Positions 20,405 through 34,278 are shown, numbered from the stretch's first letter. The stretch: DNA of 64,000 bases from Erwinia tasmaniensis Et1/99 (GCF_000026185.1 NC_010694.1:186001-250000), one strand, 5' to 3'. Numbers and translations: made by a program. The notes: generated by a model from the letters alone, not told the origin.

Positions 20405-20592
20405 GACGATAAAACGTGACTTCAAGTCTGATTTGTAGCGCCTTTGGGCTTCACATCCGCCCCCTGTCTGGTCTACATTTGTGGGGCTGAAAAATGTTGC
20501 TATCGGTGCGTGTATGCAGGAGAGTGCCAGAATCTGGTTTTTCCCTCGCACTCGATGCTTAGCAAGCGATAACTACACTGTAAGGATAACTT

Positions 20593-20865
20593 ATGAACAA
20601 GACTCAACTGATTGATGTAATTGCGGACAAAGCGGACCTGTCTAAGACCCAGGCTAAAGCTGCACTGGAATCCACCCTGGCAGCGATTACTGAGTCTCTG
20701 AAAGAAGGTGATGCTGTACAACTGGTTGGTTTTGGTACTTTTAAAGTTAATCACCGTGCTGAGCGTACTGGCCGCAACCCACAGACTGGCAAAGAAATCA
20801 AAATTGCTGCTGCAAACGTGCCGGCATTCGTATCTGGTAAAGCTCTGAAAGACGCTGTTAAGTAA
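20593..20865 (+). CDS. hupA: DNA-binding protein HU, alpha subunit
   Basis: 90-residue nucleoid protein, almost identical to E. coli HU-alpha: [39 protein letters not shown] with the DNA-wrapping arm and the conserved RNP motif, ending KALKDAVK. Ribosome site AAGGAT before the ATG. A 188-bp upstream gap must contain its own strong promoter, and a terminator follows the stop. Confidence 0.99.
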   Translation: MNKTQLIDVIADKADLSKTQAKAALESTLAAITESLKEGDAVQLVGFGTFKVNHRAERTGRNPQTGKEIKIAAANVPAFVSGKALKDAVK

Positions 20866-20890
20866 TCGTCTGACGGTGAAAAAAGTTTAA

Positions 20891-20919
20891 ACAAGGGGGC
20901 GCTTTTGCCCCCTTTGTTT
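20891..20919 (+). terminator. Terminator of hupA
   Basis: GGGGGC (20895-20900) pairs with GCCCCC (20907-20912), extended by CAA/TTG-rich flanks, with a six-base spacer and a following TTTGTTT tract, 26 bp after the hupA stop. Confidence 0.9.
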
Positions 20920-21005
20920 CGCTCATTTTTCTTACCCTCGCTCCCATGGACTCCGGTACGGCTGCCGCTGACGTGAGGCGACGATGCTGTGATACTTCTA
21001 TCCTG

Positions 21006-21668
21006 ATGAAACCAATCGTTTTTACCCGATACATCCCCCTTGCCATGCTGATGCTGTTAGCAGGCTGCGGTTCGCATCCCGATCTCCCAGACTTTACTGC
21101 CAGCGGATATCTTGCCGATCGCGGTGCCGTGCGCATCTGGCGTAAAAATCAGCAGCAGCAGGTGCGCCTGATGACCGCCTATACGCCATTCAACGGTGCC
21201 GCGATGGAAACCAGCGACTACCTCTGGCAACAGGGGAAACTGATCTCGATAGAGCGTCATGTGAGCGGAGGTCAGCCTGATAATGTGACGCTACGTTTCG
21301 ATCGTGAGGGTCATGTCAGCTTTATGCAGCGCCAGCTTGCTGGAAAGCGCGAAGCGCTCTCGGCTGATGCGGTTGCGCTGTATCAGTTTGATGGTCAGCG
21401 TATGCTGCAAATAAGCGATGACCTGCTGTCGGGGCGCGTTTTACTCAAACAGGGCACATGGCAGCCGGATGGTTCAGTTATCAATTGCCAGGGGGTGCGG
21501 GTGCGGCCCGAACTGGAAAGCACAGAGCTGGGGCATATCGCCCGCCAGCAGCGCGACGTACCTGGCCTACCTGACATCGCGTGGCTGGAGGCACCCGCCG
21601 GCACGGAGCTGCTGACGATCAGCGCTACCAGCCTGTGCCAAAGCGCGCCAAAAGAAGATGATTTTTGA
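21006..21668 (+). CDS. yjaH: DUF1481 lipoprotein YjaH
   Basis: 220-residue protein with a lipobox (LMLLAGC, Cys near residue 20) after a hydrophobic signal, so an exported lipoprotein. Aligned with E. coli YjaH by DLPDFTASGYLADRGAVRIWRK and the C-terminal IAWLEAPAGTELL. Start chosen at ATG 21006 because it puts the signal peptide at the N-terminus; the frame is open 20 codons further upstream. Function unknown. Last gene of the hemE-hupA cluster and convergent with purD. Confidence 0.9.
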   Translation: MKPIVFTRYIPLAMLMLLAGCGSHPDLPDFTASGYLADRGAVRIWRKNQQQQVRLMTAYTPFNGAAMETSDYLWQQGKLISIERHVSGGQPDNVTLRFDREGHVSFMQRQLAGKREALSADAVALYQFDGQRMLQISDDLLSGRVLLKQGTWQPDGSVINCQGVRVRPELESTELGHIARQQRDVPGLPDIAWLEAPAGTELLTISATSLCQSAPKEDDF

Positions 21669-21672
21669 GCGT

Positions 21673-21697
21673 AAAAAAGGGCGATCGAAGATCGCCC
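21673..21697 (-). terminator. Terminator of purHD (bidirectional with yjaH)
   Basis: GGGCGATC (21679-21686) pairs perfectly with GATCGCCC (21690-21697) around GAA; six A precede it, giving a T-run on the minus strand. It lies 46 bp past the purD stop. Confidence 0.9.
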
Positions 21698-21742
21698 CTG
21701 TGCCAGCCCCTTTAATGCAACAACACGGGCTCGCCCGTACTG

Positions 21743-23023
21743 CTACTGACGATTAATGGCGCGATAGCCGATATCGGAGCGGCAGAAGCTGCCATTCCAT
21801 GAAATCGGCTTGGTCAGCTGGTAAGCGCGCTGCTGTGCTGCGGCAACGTTTTCACCCAGCGCCGTGACGCACAGCACGCGGCCGCCGTTGGTCACGACCC
21901 GATCGCCCTCAAGCGCGGTGCCCGCGTGAAACACTTTCCCGTCTGCCACTTCTTCTACAGGCAGGCCGTGGATCTGTTCGCCGTTAACGTAGTCTCCCGG
22001 ATAGCCACCGGCTGCCAGTACCACGCCCAGTGCAGGACGCGGATCCCAGACGGAGTCTTTCTGATCCAATTTGCCGTCTACGGCGGCCAGACAGAGATCG
22101 ACCAGATCGGACTGCAGACGCAGCATGATCGGCTGGGTTTCCGGATCGCCGAAGCGGCAGTTAAATTCGATCACCTTTGGCTGACCGCGTTTATCGATCA
22201 TCAAACCGGCGTACAGGAACCCGGTATAGACATTGCCTTCGTCAGCCATACCGCGCACGGTTGGCCAGATGACTTCGTCCATGACCCGCTGATGGATTTC
22301 GTCAGTGACCACCGGTGCCGGGGAGTAGGCTCCCATCCCGCCGGTGTTCGGGCCGGTATCGCCATCGCCCACGCGCTTATGATCCTGGCTGGTGGCCATT
22401 GGCAGCACGTTTTCGCCATCCACCATGACAATAAAGCTGGCCTCTTCGCCGTCAAGGAACTCTTCCACCACGATGCGGTGGCCCGCATCGCCGAAGGCGT
22501 TACCTGCCAGCATATCCTCGATGGCGTCTTCCGCTTCCTGCTGCGTCATGGCGACGATCACCCCTTTACCGGCGGCCAGGCCATCGGCCTTAATCACAAT
22601 CGGTGCGCCTTTCTCACGAACGTAGGCAAGAGCCGGCTCAACCTCGGTGAAATTCTGATATTCAGCCGTTGGGATCTGATGACGGGCGAGGAAGTCTTTG
22701 GTAAAGGCTTTAGACCCTTCCAGTTGCGCGGCTGCCTGGGTTGGGCCGAAGATCTTCAGCCCGGCGCTGCGGAATGCGTCCACTACGCCGATAACCAGCG
22801 GCGCTTCCGGGCCAACAATCGTCAGGTCGATTTTTTCATTCAGGGCAAAGTTCAGCAGCCCCTGAATATCGGTGGGGGCGATCGCCACGTTCTGTAATGC
22901 AGGCTCCAGCGCGGTGCCTGCATTGCCTGGAGCAACAAAGACACGATCCGCCAGCGGAGACTGAGCGGCTTTCCAGGCTAACGCGTGCTCACGGCCACCG
23001 TTACCAATCACTAAAATTTTCAT
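21743..23023 (-). CDS. purD: Phosphoribosylamine-glycine ligase (GAR synthetase)
   Basis: Second step of purine synthesis: ATP, glycine and phosphoribosylamine give GAR. 426-residue ATP-grasp enzyme: MKILVIGNGGREHALAWK at the N-terminus, IVIKADGLAAGKGVIVA in the ATP site, GPNTGGMGAYSPAPV and IEFNCRFGDPETQ. It starts 14 bp after the purH stop, so purHD is one operon under the PUR box at 24762. Confidence 0.98.
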   Translation of the reverse strand: MKILVIGNGGREHALAWKAAQSPLADRVFVAPGNAGTALEPALQNVAIAPTDIQGLLNFALNEKIDLTIVGPEAPLVIGVVDAFRSAGLKIFGPTQAAAQLEGSKAFTKDFLARHQIPTAEYQNFTEVEPALAYVREKGAPIVIKADGLAAGKGVIVAMTQQEAEDAIEDMLAGNAFGDAGHRIVVEEFLDGEEASFIVMVDGENVLPMATSQDHKRVGDGDTGPNTGGMGAYSPAPVVTDEIHQRVMDEVIWPTVRGMADEGNVYTGFLYAGLMIDKRGQPKVIEFNCRFGDPETQPIMLRLQSDLVDLCLAAVDGKLDQKDSVWDPRPALGVVLAAGGYPGDYVNGEQIHGLPVEEVADGKVFHAGTALEGDRVVTNGGRVLCVTALGENVAAAQQRAYQLTKPISWNGSFCRSDIGYRAINRQ

Positions 23024-23037
23024 TTGGGACTCCGTAA

Positions 23038-24627
23038 TTAATGGCGGAAGTGACGCATGCCGGTGAAGATCATGGCAATGCCGTGCTCATCTGCTGCCGC
23101 AATCACTTCATCATCGCGAATCGAACCGCCTGGCTGGATCACGCAGGTAATGCCAACGGCGGCGGCGGCATCAATACCGTCACGGAACGGGAAGAAGGCG
23201 TCAGAGGCCATCGACGAACCTGTCACTTCCAGACCTTCATCGGCGGCTTTGATAGCGGCGATTTTAGCAGAATACACGCGGCTCATCTGACCGGCGCCTA
23301 TGCCGATGGTCATATTGTCACGTGCATAGACAATGGCGTTTGATTTGACAAACTTAGCCACTTTCCAGCAGAACAGCGCGTCACGCAGCTCCTGCTCGCT
23401 CGGCTGGCGCTTGCTGACAACACGCAGCTGGCTGTCACTCACCATGCCGAGATCGCGGTCCTGCACCAGTAGGCCACCGTTGACTCGCTTGAAGTCGAGG
23501 CCCGTCTGCCGCTGTTGCCACTGGCCGCAGGTCAGCACGCGCACGTTCTGCTTCGCGGCGGTGATCTTTAGCGCAGCATCGCTGGCGGAAGGCGCAATAA
23601 TCACCTCGACGAACTGGCGGCTGATAATCGCCCGTGCGGTGGCTTCGTCCAGCTCACGGTTAAATGCGATAATGCCGCCGAAAGCAGAAGTCGGGTCGGT
23701 TTGATAAGCCCGCTCGTAGGCTTCAATGATGGCGCTGCCGGTGGCCACGCCGCAGGGGTTGGCATGCTTGACGATGACGCAGGCCGGCTGGTCGAACTCT
23801 TTGACGCATTCCAGCGCCGCATCGGTATCGGCGATGTTGTTATACGAGAGGGCTTTGCCCTGAACCTGCTGCGCAGTGGCAACGGATGCTTCACCGACAT
23901 GCTCTTCTATATAGAAGGCAGCCTGCTGATGGCTGTTTTCGCCGTAACGCATATCCTGCTTCTTAATGAAGTTCAGATTCAGCGTGCGCGGGAAGCGACC
24001 GGCGGGTTCAGTTGTTTCACCGTGGTAGGCGGGAACCATACTGCCGAAGTAGTTGGCAATCATACTGTCGTAGGCCGCAGTATGTTCAAACGCTTTGATC
24101 GCCAGGTCGAAGCGGGTTGCCAGCGTTAGTGAACATTCATTGGCGTCTAGCTCCGCAATGATGGCCTGATAATCGCTGCTCTTCACCACGATAGCCACGT
24201 CCTTATGATTCTTGGCAGCAGAGCGCACCATCGTTGGACCACCGATATCGATGTTCTCAACCGCATCTTCCAGCGAGCAGTCCGCGCGGGACACGGTTTG
24301 TGCGAAGGGATAAAGGTTAACGACCACCATATCAATCGGCGAGATGCCGTGTTCGGTCATGATGGCATCGTCCTGGCCGCGGCGTCCTAAAATGCCGCCA
24401 TGCACTTTCGGGTGTAACGTTTTAACGCGTCCATCCATCATTTCCGGAAAACCGGTGTAGTCAGACACTTCAGTAACGGGCAGACCGGCATCAGCCAGCA
24501 GGCGGGCAGTCCCTCCGGTGGAGAGCAGCTCGACGCCGCGCTGGGAAAGCGCCTGTGCGAATTCGAGGATACCGGCTTTGTCAGACACGCTGAGCAGCGC
24601 GCGGCGTACAGGACGATGTTGTTGCAT
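23038..24627 (-). CDS. purH: Bifunctional AICAR formyltransferase / IMP cyclohydrolase
   Basis: Catalyses the last two steps of IMP synthesis. 529 residues. The N-terminal IMP cyclohydrolase (MGS-like) domain shows [24 protein letters not shown] and [16 protein letters not shown]; the C-terminal transformylase has [15 protein letters not shown] and MSSDAFFPF-type sequence ([13 protein letters not shown]). First gene of purHD, transcribed away from the rRNA operon. Confidence 0.98.
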   Translation of the reverse strand: MQQHRPVRRALLSVSDKAGILEFAQALSQRGVELLSTGGTARLLADAGLPVTEVSDYTGFPEMMDGRVKTLHPKVHGGILGRRGQDDAIMTEHGISPIDMVVVNLYPFAQTVSRADCSLEDAVENIDIGGPTMVRSAAKNHKDVAIVVKSSDYQAIIAELDANECSLTLATRFDLAIKAFEHTAAYDSMIANYFGSMVPAYHGETTEPAGRFPRTLNLNFIKKQDMRYGENSHQQAAFYIEEHVGEASVATAQQVQGKALSYNNIADTDAALECVKEFDQPACVIVKHANPCGVATGSAIIEAYERAYQTDPTSAFGGIIAFNRELDEATARAIISRQFVEVIIAPSASDAALKITAAKQNVRVLTCGQWQQRQTGLDFKRVNGGLLVQDRDLGMVSDSQLRVVSKRQPSEQELRDALFCWKVAKFVKSNAIVYARDNMTIGIGAGQMSRVYSAKIAAIKAADEGLEVTGSSMASDAFFPFRDGIDAAAAVGITCVIQPGGSIRDDEVIAAADEHGIAMIFTGMRHFRH

Positions 24628-24663
24628 GAGGTTTATCCCTTGGCTTTGGATCGCATATAAAGA

Positions 24664-24725
24664 GCGTTATATGAAGCTTAGTTATTTTCTTCTATATATA
24701 GGAGAAGATAAGTTTCAGATAACGC
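24664..24725 (-). promoter_or_regulatory. Long imperfect stem-loop in purHD mRNA leader
   Basis: GCGTTAT (24664-24670) pairs with ATAACGC (24719-24725), and GAAGCTTA with TAAGTTTC inside them, closing on an AU-rich inner part with CTTCT/GGAGAAG. It lies between the PUR box and the purH start codon, 37 bp from the latter. No T-run follows, so it is more likely a stability or translation element than a terminator. Confidence 0.45.
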
Positions 24726-24761
24726 CCCTGAAGGGGGCTGATTCTATGCGCGGGCATTGTA

Positions 24762-24777
24762 GCGAAAACGTTTGCGC
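24762..24777. promoter_or_regulatory. PUR box (PurR operator) of purHD
   Basis: GCGAAAACGTTTGCGC is a near-perfect match to the PurR palindrome (ACGCAAACGTTTKCGT). It lies 135 bp upstream of purH, where the purHD operator lies in E. coli, and gives purine repression. Confidence 0.9.
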
Positions 24778-24894
24778 GATGCTCGTCAAAATTGCCGCAA
24801 TGCAAGCAATGTGGATAAGTTTGTGTATAACTGGGTATAAGGTGGGGTTTTGCTGGGGATTGCAGCAGTCAGTCAAATTAGTGTCATTTAACCC

Positions 24895-24922
24895 TTGTCA
24901 GCCGCCGAGAACTCCCTATAAT
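24895..24922 (+). promoter_or_regulatory. rRNA promoter P1
   Basis: TTGTCA (24895-24900), 16-bp spacer, TATAAT (24917-24922) followed by the GC-rich discriminator GCGCC. This is the layout of enterobacterial rrn P1 promoters, which are controlled by ppGpp/DksA and Fis. Confidence 0.93.
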
Positions 24923-25015
24923 GCGCCTCCATCGACACGGAACAACGGCTTACAGGCCGGCGTGTTGAGAGGTTCAGGAAGTTCTGAACCGCCGGAAAAA
25001 CTTCTCAAAAAGAGG

Positions 25016-25043
25016 TTGACTCCGAAGGAGGAAAGCGTAGTAT
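25016..25043 (+). promoter_or_regulatory. rRNA promoter P2
   Basis: TTGACT (25016-25021), 16-bp spacer, TAGTAT (25038-25043), about 120 bp after P1 as in E. coli rrn operons. Confidence 0.9.
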
Positions 25044-25083
25044 ACGCCACCTCGCGACAGGAAGCTCCGGCACTGTTCGCACC

Positions 25084-25095
25084 GCTCTTTAACAA
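25084..25095 (+). promoter_or_regulatory. rrn boxA antitermination site
   Basis: GCTCTTTAACAA matches the NusB/NusE boxA element; it follows P2 in the 16S leader and allows antitermination of the rRNA transcript. GTGTGGGCACT at about 25111 fits boxC. Confidence 0.9.
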
Positions 25096-25251
25096 TTTAT
25101 CAGACAATCTGTGTGGGCACTCGCAGGATTGATATCAGACACCTCCGGGTGTCAAAAAAAATATCAAGCCTCATGAGTGAACACATAATGACATTCATTA
25201 TGACGTTTTACGATTGAGCATCGCTGAACTTGTTTCAGCAAATCGAACTTT

Positions 25252-26791
<1,540 letters not shown>

Positions 26792-26864
26792 CCTGAAGAT
26801 ACCTTCCGGCGCAGTGTCCACACAGATTGTCTGATGAAAAAGTAACGAGCAGAAAAACCTCTAC

Positions 26865-26941
<77 letters not shown>

Positions 26942-27089
26942 AATTCGCACTCATGCGGCGTTATGTACTCGGTCGTTTACTCTAAGTAAACTTCCCTCAT
27001 ACATGCCTTGCCTGAGCACGAATTACATTGTTTTTATTAACGAAAAACAATGTGACTCCTGGTAGAAAAAGGTTTCTGTAAGACCGTAT

Positions 27090-27165
27090 GGGGCTATAGC
27101 TCAGCTGGGAGAGCGCCTGCCTTGCACGCAGGAGGTCAGCGGTTCGATCCCGCTTAGCTCCACCA
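27090..27165 (+). tRNA. alaT: tRNA-Ala (TGC)
   Basis: 76 nt in the 16S-23S spacer, starts GGGGCTATAGCTCAGC, anticodon TGC in CTTGCAC, encoded CCA. The Ile/Ala spacer pair differs from the Glu spacer of the E. coli rrnC and rrnE operons. Confidence 0.98.
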
Positions 27166-27371
27166 TATGGTTTTTCTATTTCAATACTTCAGAGCATACT
27201 GTCTAACAGTATGCTGCGAAGTATTATGCTCTTTAATAATCCGGAACAAGCTGAAAATTGAAACGACGTGTCGTATTCATTCTCCGTAATAAGAATGAAA
27301 TCAACGATACGTTCGAGTCTCTCAAATGCTTACGACCGACACACGTCTTTCGGGACGCTTGTGGGTTGTGA

Positions 27372-30278
<2,907 letters not shown>

Positions 30279-30348
30279 ACAACGCCAGAAGCGTTCTGGG
30301 TTGTGTTGAGAGACGTAAAGATATTTTCAGCTTGTTCACCGGAATCGA

Positions 30349-30469
30349 GTCCGAAGGATTTTGCGCTGAGGCAAGGCGGCAACCGAGACGGCATGAAGGA
30401 GCATACATCAGTATGTGACAGAGTGACGCGAGGGCGGCCAACGCGGCATCAGCGCAAAAGACACAGGAC
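30349..30469. repeat. Palindromic element in the 23S-5S spacer
   Basis: TTTTGCGCTGA (30359-30369) and TCAGCGCAAAA (30449-30459) are perfect 11-bp inverted ends of a 101-bp unit, extended outward by GTCC/GGAC to about 121 bp. At the centre CATAC-ATCA-GTATG (30402-30415) forms a second hairpin. The spacer is 206 bp, against about 92 bp in E. coli. Architecture is like palindromic repeat families (ERIC, YPAL); membership is not established. Confidence 0.75.
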
Positions 30470-30484
30470 AGAGCACAAAGAATT

Positions 30485-30604
30485 TGCCTGGCGGCTTTAG
30501 CGCGGTGGTCCCACCTGACCCCATGCCGAACTCAGAAGTGAAACGCCGTAGCGCCGATGGTAGTGTGGGGTCTCCCCATGCGAGAGTAGGGAACTGCCAG
30601 GCAT
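30485..30604 (+). rRNA. rrf: 5S ribosomal RNA
   Basis: 120 nt, TGCCTGGCGGC to CTGCCAGGCAT, with CCCCATGCCGAACTCAGAAG in loop regions. Confidence 0.99.
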
Positions 30605-30702
30605 CAAATTAAGACCAGTTATCTGGTCGTGACTTTACCCCTGACAAGGTAAAGGTGATACACCTGAAATCAGACGTTTTCTGATATCAGTACAGAATCG
30701 GT

Positions 30703-30779
30703 GGAGCGGTAGTTCAGTTGGTTAGAATACCTGCCTGTCACGCAGGGGGTCGCGGGTTCGAGCCCCGTCCGTTCCGCCA
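30703..30779 (+). tRNA. aspT: tRNA-Asp (GTC)
   Basis: 77 nt, starts GGAGCGGTAGTTCAGTTGG, anticodon GTC in CTGTCAC, encoded CCA. Distal tRNA of the rRNA operon, as aspT of E. coli rrnC. Confidence 0.98.
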
Positions 30780-30786
30780 CCCTTTT

Positions 30787-30862
30787 AGGGGCGTAGTTCA
30801 ATTGGTAGAGCACCGGTCTCCAAAACCGGGTGTTGGGAGTTCGAGTCTCTCCGCCCCTGCCA
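30787..30862 (+). tRNA. trpT: tRNA-Trp (CCA)
   Basis: 76 nt, starts AGGGGCGTAGTTCAATTGG, anticodon CCA in CTCCAAA, encoded CCA end. Seven bases after tRNA-Asp; same pair as the end of E. coli rrnC. Confidence 0.98.
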
Positions 30863-30870
30863 AAATAAGA

Positions 30871-30899
30871 AAAACCTTGCTTCGGCAAGGTTTTTTTTT
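30871..30899 (+). terminator. Terminator of the rRNA operon
   Basis: AACCTTGC-TTCG-GCAAGGTT stem with a UUCG tetraloop followed by a run of T, nine bases after tRNA-Trp. Confidence 0.95.
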
Positions 30900-30998
30900 G
30901 CCCAAAAATCCACTTTTACCCGCCACGACTCATCATTTCAGACAGTGTTTTGTAAAAAAAGGGCCAGCAATCTGACCCCGATATTCTTTTCCTGCCGT

Positions 30999-31826
30999 CT
31001 ATGTGTGAGCATTTACCGGAAACTTAAGCAGCTGACTGATTTGCACTTGCCGATCGCTGCTCTCCAGCCATACTGCATACAGTGGTCTGGAAGCCACAGC
31101 CGTATCAGGAATAACCACAAGATCGCTATACTCTTTTCCCCAGAACTCCGGCAAAAATGCGCAGGCTCCTGTGGTGTTAAGCAGCTGGCGGGTTAAATGT
31201 GCCGATGTCGTGGTTAGTACCGGCACATCATCAGCCCCAGCAAGAAAGCTTTCGTGCTGGTGAAAATCAGCCCCCCACTCTATTTTAATATATTGATATT
31301 TATCTTTTTTATTGAATTTTCGCGACCGAAATAGCGACAGTGAGATATGGCCTATTTGCTGGCTGGCCAGCTCGTCCATTTTTGGCGCTTCAGTCGTAAT
31401 CAGAAGATCAAGATGACGTTCATGAAGTTGGTTAATCAGCAAATTCCGCTGTGCCACACGCGCCTCAATATGTAAATTCTCGTGCTTTTCATACAGTGTC
31501 TGTAGCCAGGGGGTGAGATATGCTTCCCACAGAGAGGCACTGGCCCCTATCGATAGCTCATGATGCTGCTGGGTATGCGCCACCTCTTTTTTTGCCATCA
31601 GCCAGGTGTTTATCAATTTTTCCGCATAGGGCAGCAAGCGTTCGCCTGCGGACGTCAGTCTGATGTTGTTACGGTGACGTGTAAACAGATTCACTCCCAG
31701 CTGATTTTCAAGCTGCCTGATGCGAAAACTCACAGCTGATTGAGTGAGGTAGAGCGCTTCGGCAGCGCGTCCAAAGTGTCGTGTTCTGCTCACTTCAAGA
31801 AAGGTTTTCAGTAATTCTGTATCCAC
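30999..31826 (-). CDS. hdfR: LysR-type regulator HdfR
   Basis: Transcription regulator that represses flhDC in E. coli and also acts on std fimbriae and gltBD in relatives. 275 residues from GTG 31826, which gives [40 protein letters not shown]... in agreement with E. coli and lies six bases after AGGAG; a TTG six bases upstream is too near that site. The N-terminal winged helix is intact; the C-terminal effector domain is more diverged ([19 protein letters not shown] conserved). Divergent from maoP, convergent toward the rRNA operon. Confidence 0.95.
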   Translation of the reverse strand: MDTELLKTFLEVSRTRHFGRAAEALYLTQSAVSFRIRQLENQLGVNLFTRHRNNIRLTSAGERLLPYAEKLINTWLMAKKEVAHTQQHHELSIGASASLWEAYLTPWLQTLYEKHENLHIEARVAQRNLLINQLHERHLDLLITTEAPKMDELASQQIGHISLSLFRSRKFNKKDKYQYIKIEWGADFHQHESFLAGADDVPVLTTTSAHLTRQLLNTTGACAFLPEFWGKEYSDLVVIPDTAVASRPLYAVWLESSDRQVQISQLLKFPVNAHT

Positions 31827-31946
31827 ATCCAACTCCTAAAAAACATTTATCGTCATGATTTAAATGTTTTGTTTTACACTCTGTCAAGCCTATCGAATAC
31901 TCCGCGCCATAAATAGCACGGCCATAGAAGAGTCAGGAGCGTGTAA

Positions 31947-32285
31947 ATGGCGGAAAGCTTCGCAACAACAAATCGTTTTTTTGATAACAAACATTACCCT
32001 CGCGGCTTCTCACGTCACGGCGATTTTACTATCAAAGAAGCTCAACTTCTTGAGCGTTATGGTTACGCTTTCAACGAGCTGGATCTCGCAAAGCGTCAAC
32101 CCACTACGGAAGAAGAGCATCTGTTTATTGAGGTATGCCGTGGTGTACGTGAGCCGCAAACCGAAGCGGAAAAGGTGTGGTCAAAATATATGACCCGGAT
32201 TAAACGCCCCAAACGTTTTCATACTCTTTCCGGCGGCAAACCGCAGATGGAAGGTGTTGAGGACTATTCGGACAGTGATGATTAG
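31947..32285 (+). CDS. maoP: Ori macrodomain protein MaoP (YifE)
   Basis: 112-residue protein of the DUF413 family: [38 protein letters not shown] and an acidic C-terminus (EDYSDSDD). In E. coli MaoP acts with the nearby maoS site to constrain the Ori macrodomain. maoS would lie in the short gap before the gene (31833-31946); I do not recognise it with certainty. AGGAG precedes the ATG. Confidence 0.95.
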   Translation: MAESFATTNRFFDNKHYPRGFSRHGDFTIKEAQLLERYGYAFNELDLAKRQPTTEEEHLFIEVCRGVREPQTEAEKVWSKYMTRIKRPKRFHTLSGGKPQMEGVEDYSDSDD

Positions 32286-32290
32286 AAATA

Positions 32291-32311
32291 AAGGGCTTCG
32301 GCCCTTTTTTT
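32291..32311 (+). terminator. Terminator of maoP
   Basis: AAGGGC-TTCG-GCCCTT stem with UUCG tetraloop followed by T-run, directly after the maoP stop. Confidence 0.9.
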
Positions 32312-32318
32312 ATTCCTG

Positions 32319-33839
32319 TCAGTCCAGGCTATTTTGCAAATGGATTAGCAGTCGATCGATAGCCCGATAGCTAACGGCCTCGGTCAGATGATCCCGACTA
32401 ATAATATGTTCCCCTGCTAAGTCCGCGATCGTGCGGGCAACCTTGAGTATGCGTTGCCAGGCTCGCACTGACAGACCGAGTTGGAGAATGACCTGCTCTA
32501 GCCATTCTGCATCCACAGGCGACAGTGTACAGCAAGCCCGTATTTCCTGGTTGTTCATTGCCGAATTCATTTTACTGCAGCGTGCCAGCTGACGCTCCCG
32601 AGCCAATACTACGCGCTCACGGACCTGTTGGCTGGACTCGCTTTCGTCGCGTCGATGACTTAGCGCTCCCGGTGCCAGCAGCGGGACTTCAAGAGAAATA
32701 TCGAATCGATCGAGGAAGGGGCCAGACAGGCGACTGAGATAGCGCAATGTCTGCTGGGGGGATGAGCGATTATGCAGGCCGCGATAGTGGCCGGTAGGAC
32801 TGGGATTCATTGCTGCAACCAGCTGGAAGCGTGCCGGATAGGTAATCTTTGCTCTGGCGCGTGAAATAGTGATCTCCCCCGACTCAAGCGGTTCGCGTAG
32901 CGCATCAAGCGCCCGGCGCTCGAACTCAGGCAACTCATCGAGAAACAGTATCCCGTTATGGGCTAAAGATATTTCGCCAGGCTTAGGCAGCGACCCTCCG
33001 CCGACCAGCGCATACAGTGATGCGCTGTGGTGAGGGGCCCGATAGGGCCTCTGGCGCCAATTGCGCTGCAGCTCGCCGCTATTGACCAGACTGGCGACGC
33101 TGGCGCTTTCTAACGCCTCGCGATCGCTCAGGGGCGGCATCAGGCCGTTTAGTCGGGAAGCAAGCATTGTCTTTCCGGTCCCCGGCGGGCCAATAAACAA
33201 CAGATTGTGGCCTCCTGCGGCAGCAATCTCAAGCGCGCGCTTAGCCTGCTGCTGGCCGATGACTTCGTTCAGGTCTCCGGAGGCCGGAGGGCATTCCTGC
33301 GGTTCGCCATGAGCCGCTTCCAACTTTGCTTCGTCCTGTAAAAACGCACATACCTCCAGCAGGTGCATGGCTATCAAACTTTCTCCCTGACTTATCAAGC
33401 TGACATCATGCTGGTTATCTGCTGACAGGATCAGCTGCCGCTGGGCATTCAGGGCTGCCAGCGCGGCAGGGATAGCGCCCTGTACGCCGCGTAGCGCGCC
33501 TGTAAGCGCTAATTCACCGAGGAACTCATACCGCGTCAGTTTTTCAGCAGGAATCTGTTCTGACGCGGCGAGAATGGCGATAGCGATAGGGAGGTCATAT
33601 CTGCCGCCTTCTTTGGGAAGATCCGCAGGTGCCAGGCTGACGGTGATCCGTTTAGCCGGGAAGTTGAACCCGCTGTTGATGATAGCGCTACGCACTCTGT
33701 CACGCGCTTCCTTGACGGTTGTTTCTGGCAATCCGACCAGTGACAGCGCGGGTAGCCCATTGCTGAGATGAACTTCTACAGACACCAACGGTGCCTGAAT
33801 GCCAATCGCGGCACGGGTAAAAGCAACAGATAACGACAT
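32319..33839 (-). CDS. comM: Mg-chelatase-like AAA+ ATPase, ComM/YifB
   Basis: 506-residue hexameric helicase that promotes branch migration during natural transformation in other gamma-proteobacteria (ComM); in E. coli known as YifB. N-terminal ChlI-type domain (VEVHLSNGLPALSLVGLPETTVKEARDR), Walker A GPPGTGKTML, Walker B ILFLDELPEF and a C-terminal Mg-chelatase domain. AGGAG precedes ATG 33839. Intact, unlike strains where it is interrupted by mobile elements. Confidence 0.96.
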   Translation of the reverse strand: MSLSVAFTRAAIGIQAPLVSVEVHLSNGLPALSLVGLPETTVKEARDRVRSAIINSGFNFPAKRITVSLAPADLPKEGGRYDLPIAIAILAASEQIPAEKLTRYEFLGELALTGALRGVQGAIPAALAALNAQRQLILSADNQHDVSLISQGESLIAMHLLEVCAFLQDEAKLEAAHGEPQECPPASGDLNEVIGQQQAKRALEIAAAGGHNLLFIGPPGTGKTMLASRLNGLMPPLSDREALESASVASLVNSGELQRNWRQRPYRAPHHSASLYALVGGGSLPKPGEISLAHNGILFLDELPEFERRALDALREPLESGEITISRARAKITYPARFQLVAAMNPSPTGHYRGLHNRSSPQQTLRYLSRLSGPFLDRFDISLEVPLLAPGALSHRRDESESSQQVRERVVLARERQLARCSKMNSAMNNQEIRACCTLSPVDAEWLEQVILQLGLSVRAWQRILKVARTIADLAGEHIISRDHLTEAVSYRAIDRLLIHLQNSLD

Positions 33840-34109
33840 AAACTCTCCTTGTATTCGCCTACTCTGTACTACCTGATCTCATACAGCGAGAAAGAAATTT
33901 GTGGATTATGCGCCTCCCCGCAAGGCTTTTTAGCTTTGTGAAATACGTACCTTTTATTTGCGAAGGCGATCGGAGCTGGCTAACTCTGTGGGTAAAAAAA
34001 AGTAACCCTTCGTGACTAATGAGGGAAATTCATTTAGGGCTTAGTTATTGAATGGCAGATAAATTTTTAAAATTTGCGTTGACGATCATAAATAAATTTA
34101 CGAAAAAAG

Positions 34110-34137
34110 TTGAATTAAAGGCACTTACTGTGATAAC
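34110..34137 (+). promoter_or_regulatory. Candidate ilvL/ilvG promoter
   Basis: TTGAAT (34110-34115), 16-bp spacer, GATAAC (34132-34137) in a TGTGATAACT context, about 40 bp before the ilvL start. The AT-rich, probably bent stretch at 34050-34110 corresponds in place to the IHF-bound region upstream of the E. coli ilvGMEDA promoter. Confidence 0.5.
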
Positions 34138-34179
34138 TCTGTAGGCATTACTTCGAACAAGTGAACAAAAAGAATTCCA

Positions 34180-34278
34180 ATGAAAGCCCTTCTACGAGTC
34201 GTCAGCCTGGTCCTAATTAACGTCGTCGTGATTATTATCACGCCGTGCGGGGCTACGCTCGGAGAAAGAAAGGCTTAA
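34180..34278 (+). CDS. ilvL: ilv operon leader peptide
   Basis: 32 residues, starting MKALLRVVSLVLINVVVIII and ending TPCGATLGERKA, rich in Leu, Val and Ile codons (the regulatory residues), same length as E. coli IlvL. It is too short for usual gene calling. Ribosome stalling on these codons when any charged branched-chain tRNA is scarce prevents the terminator at 34301 from forming. Confidence 0.96.
   Translation: MKALLRVVSLVLINVVVIIITPCGATLGERKA

Noticed and set aside
21926-22897. 323-codon plus-strand frame opposite purD
   Set aside because: Antisense shadow of a well-supported gene.
24518-25132. Plus-strand open frame of 204 codons upstream of the 16S gene
   Set aside because: It runs over the purH 5' end, the PUR box and the rRNA promoters; low-quality composition and no homology recognised.
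30670-30975. Open frames on both strands across tRNA-Asp and tRNA-Trp
   Set aside because: Artefacts of tRNA sequence; no start site and known RNA genes explain the DNA.
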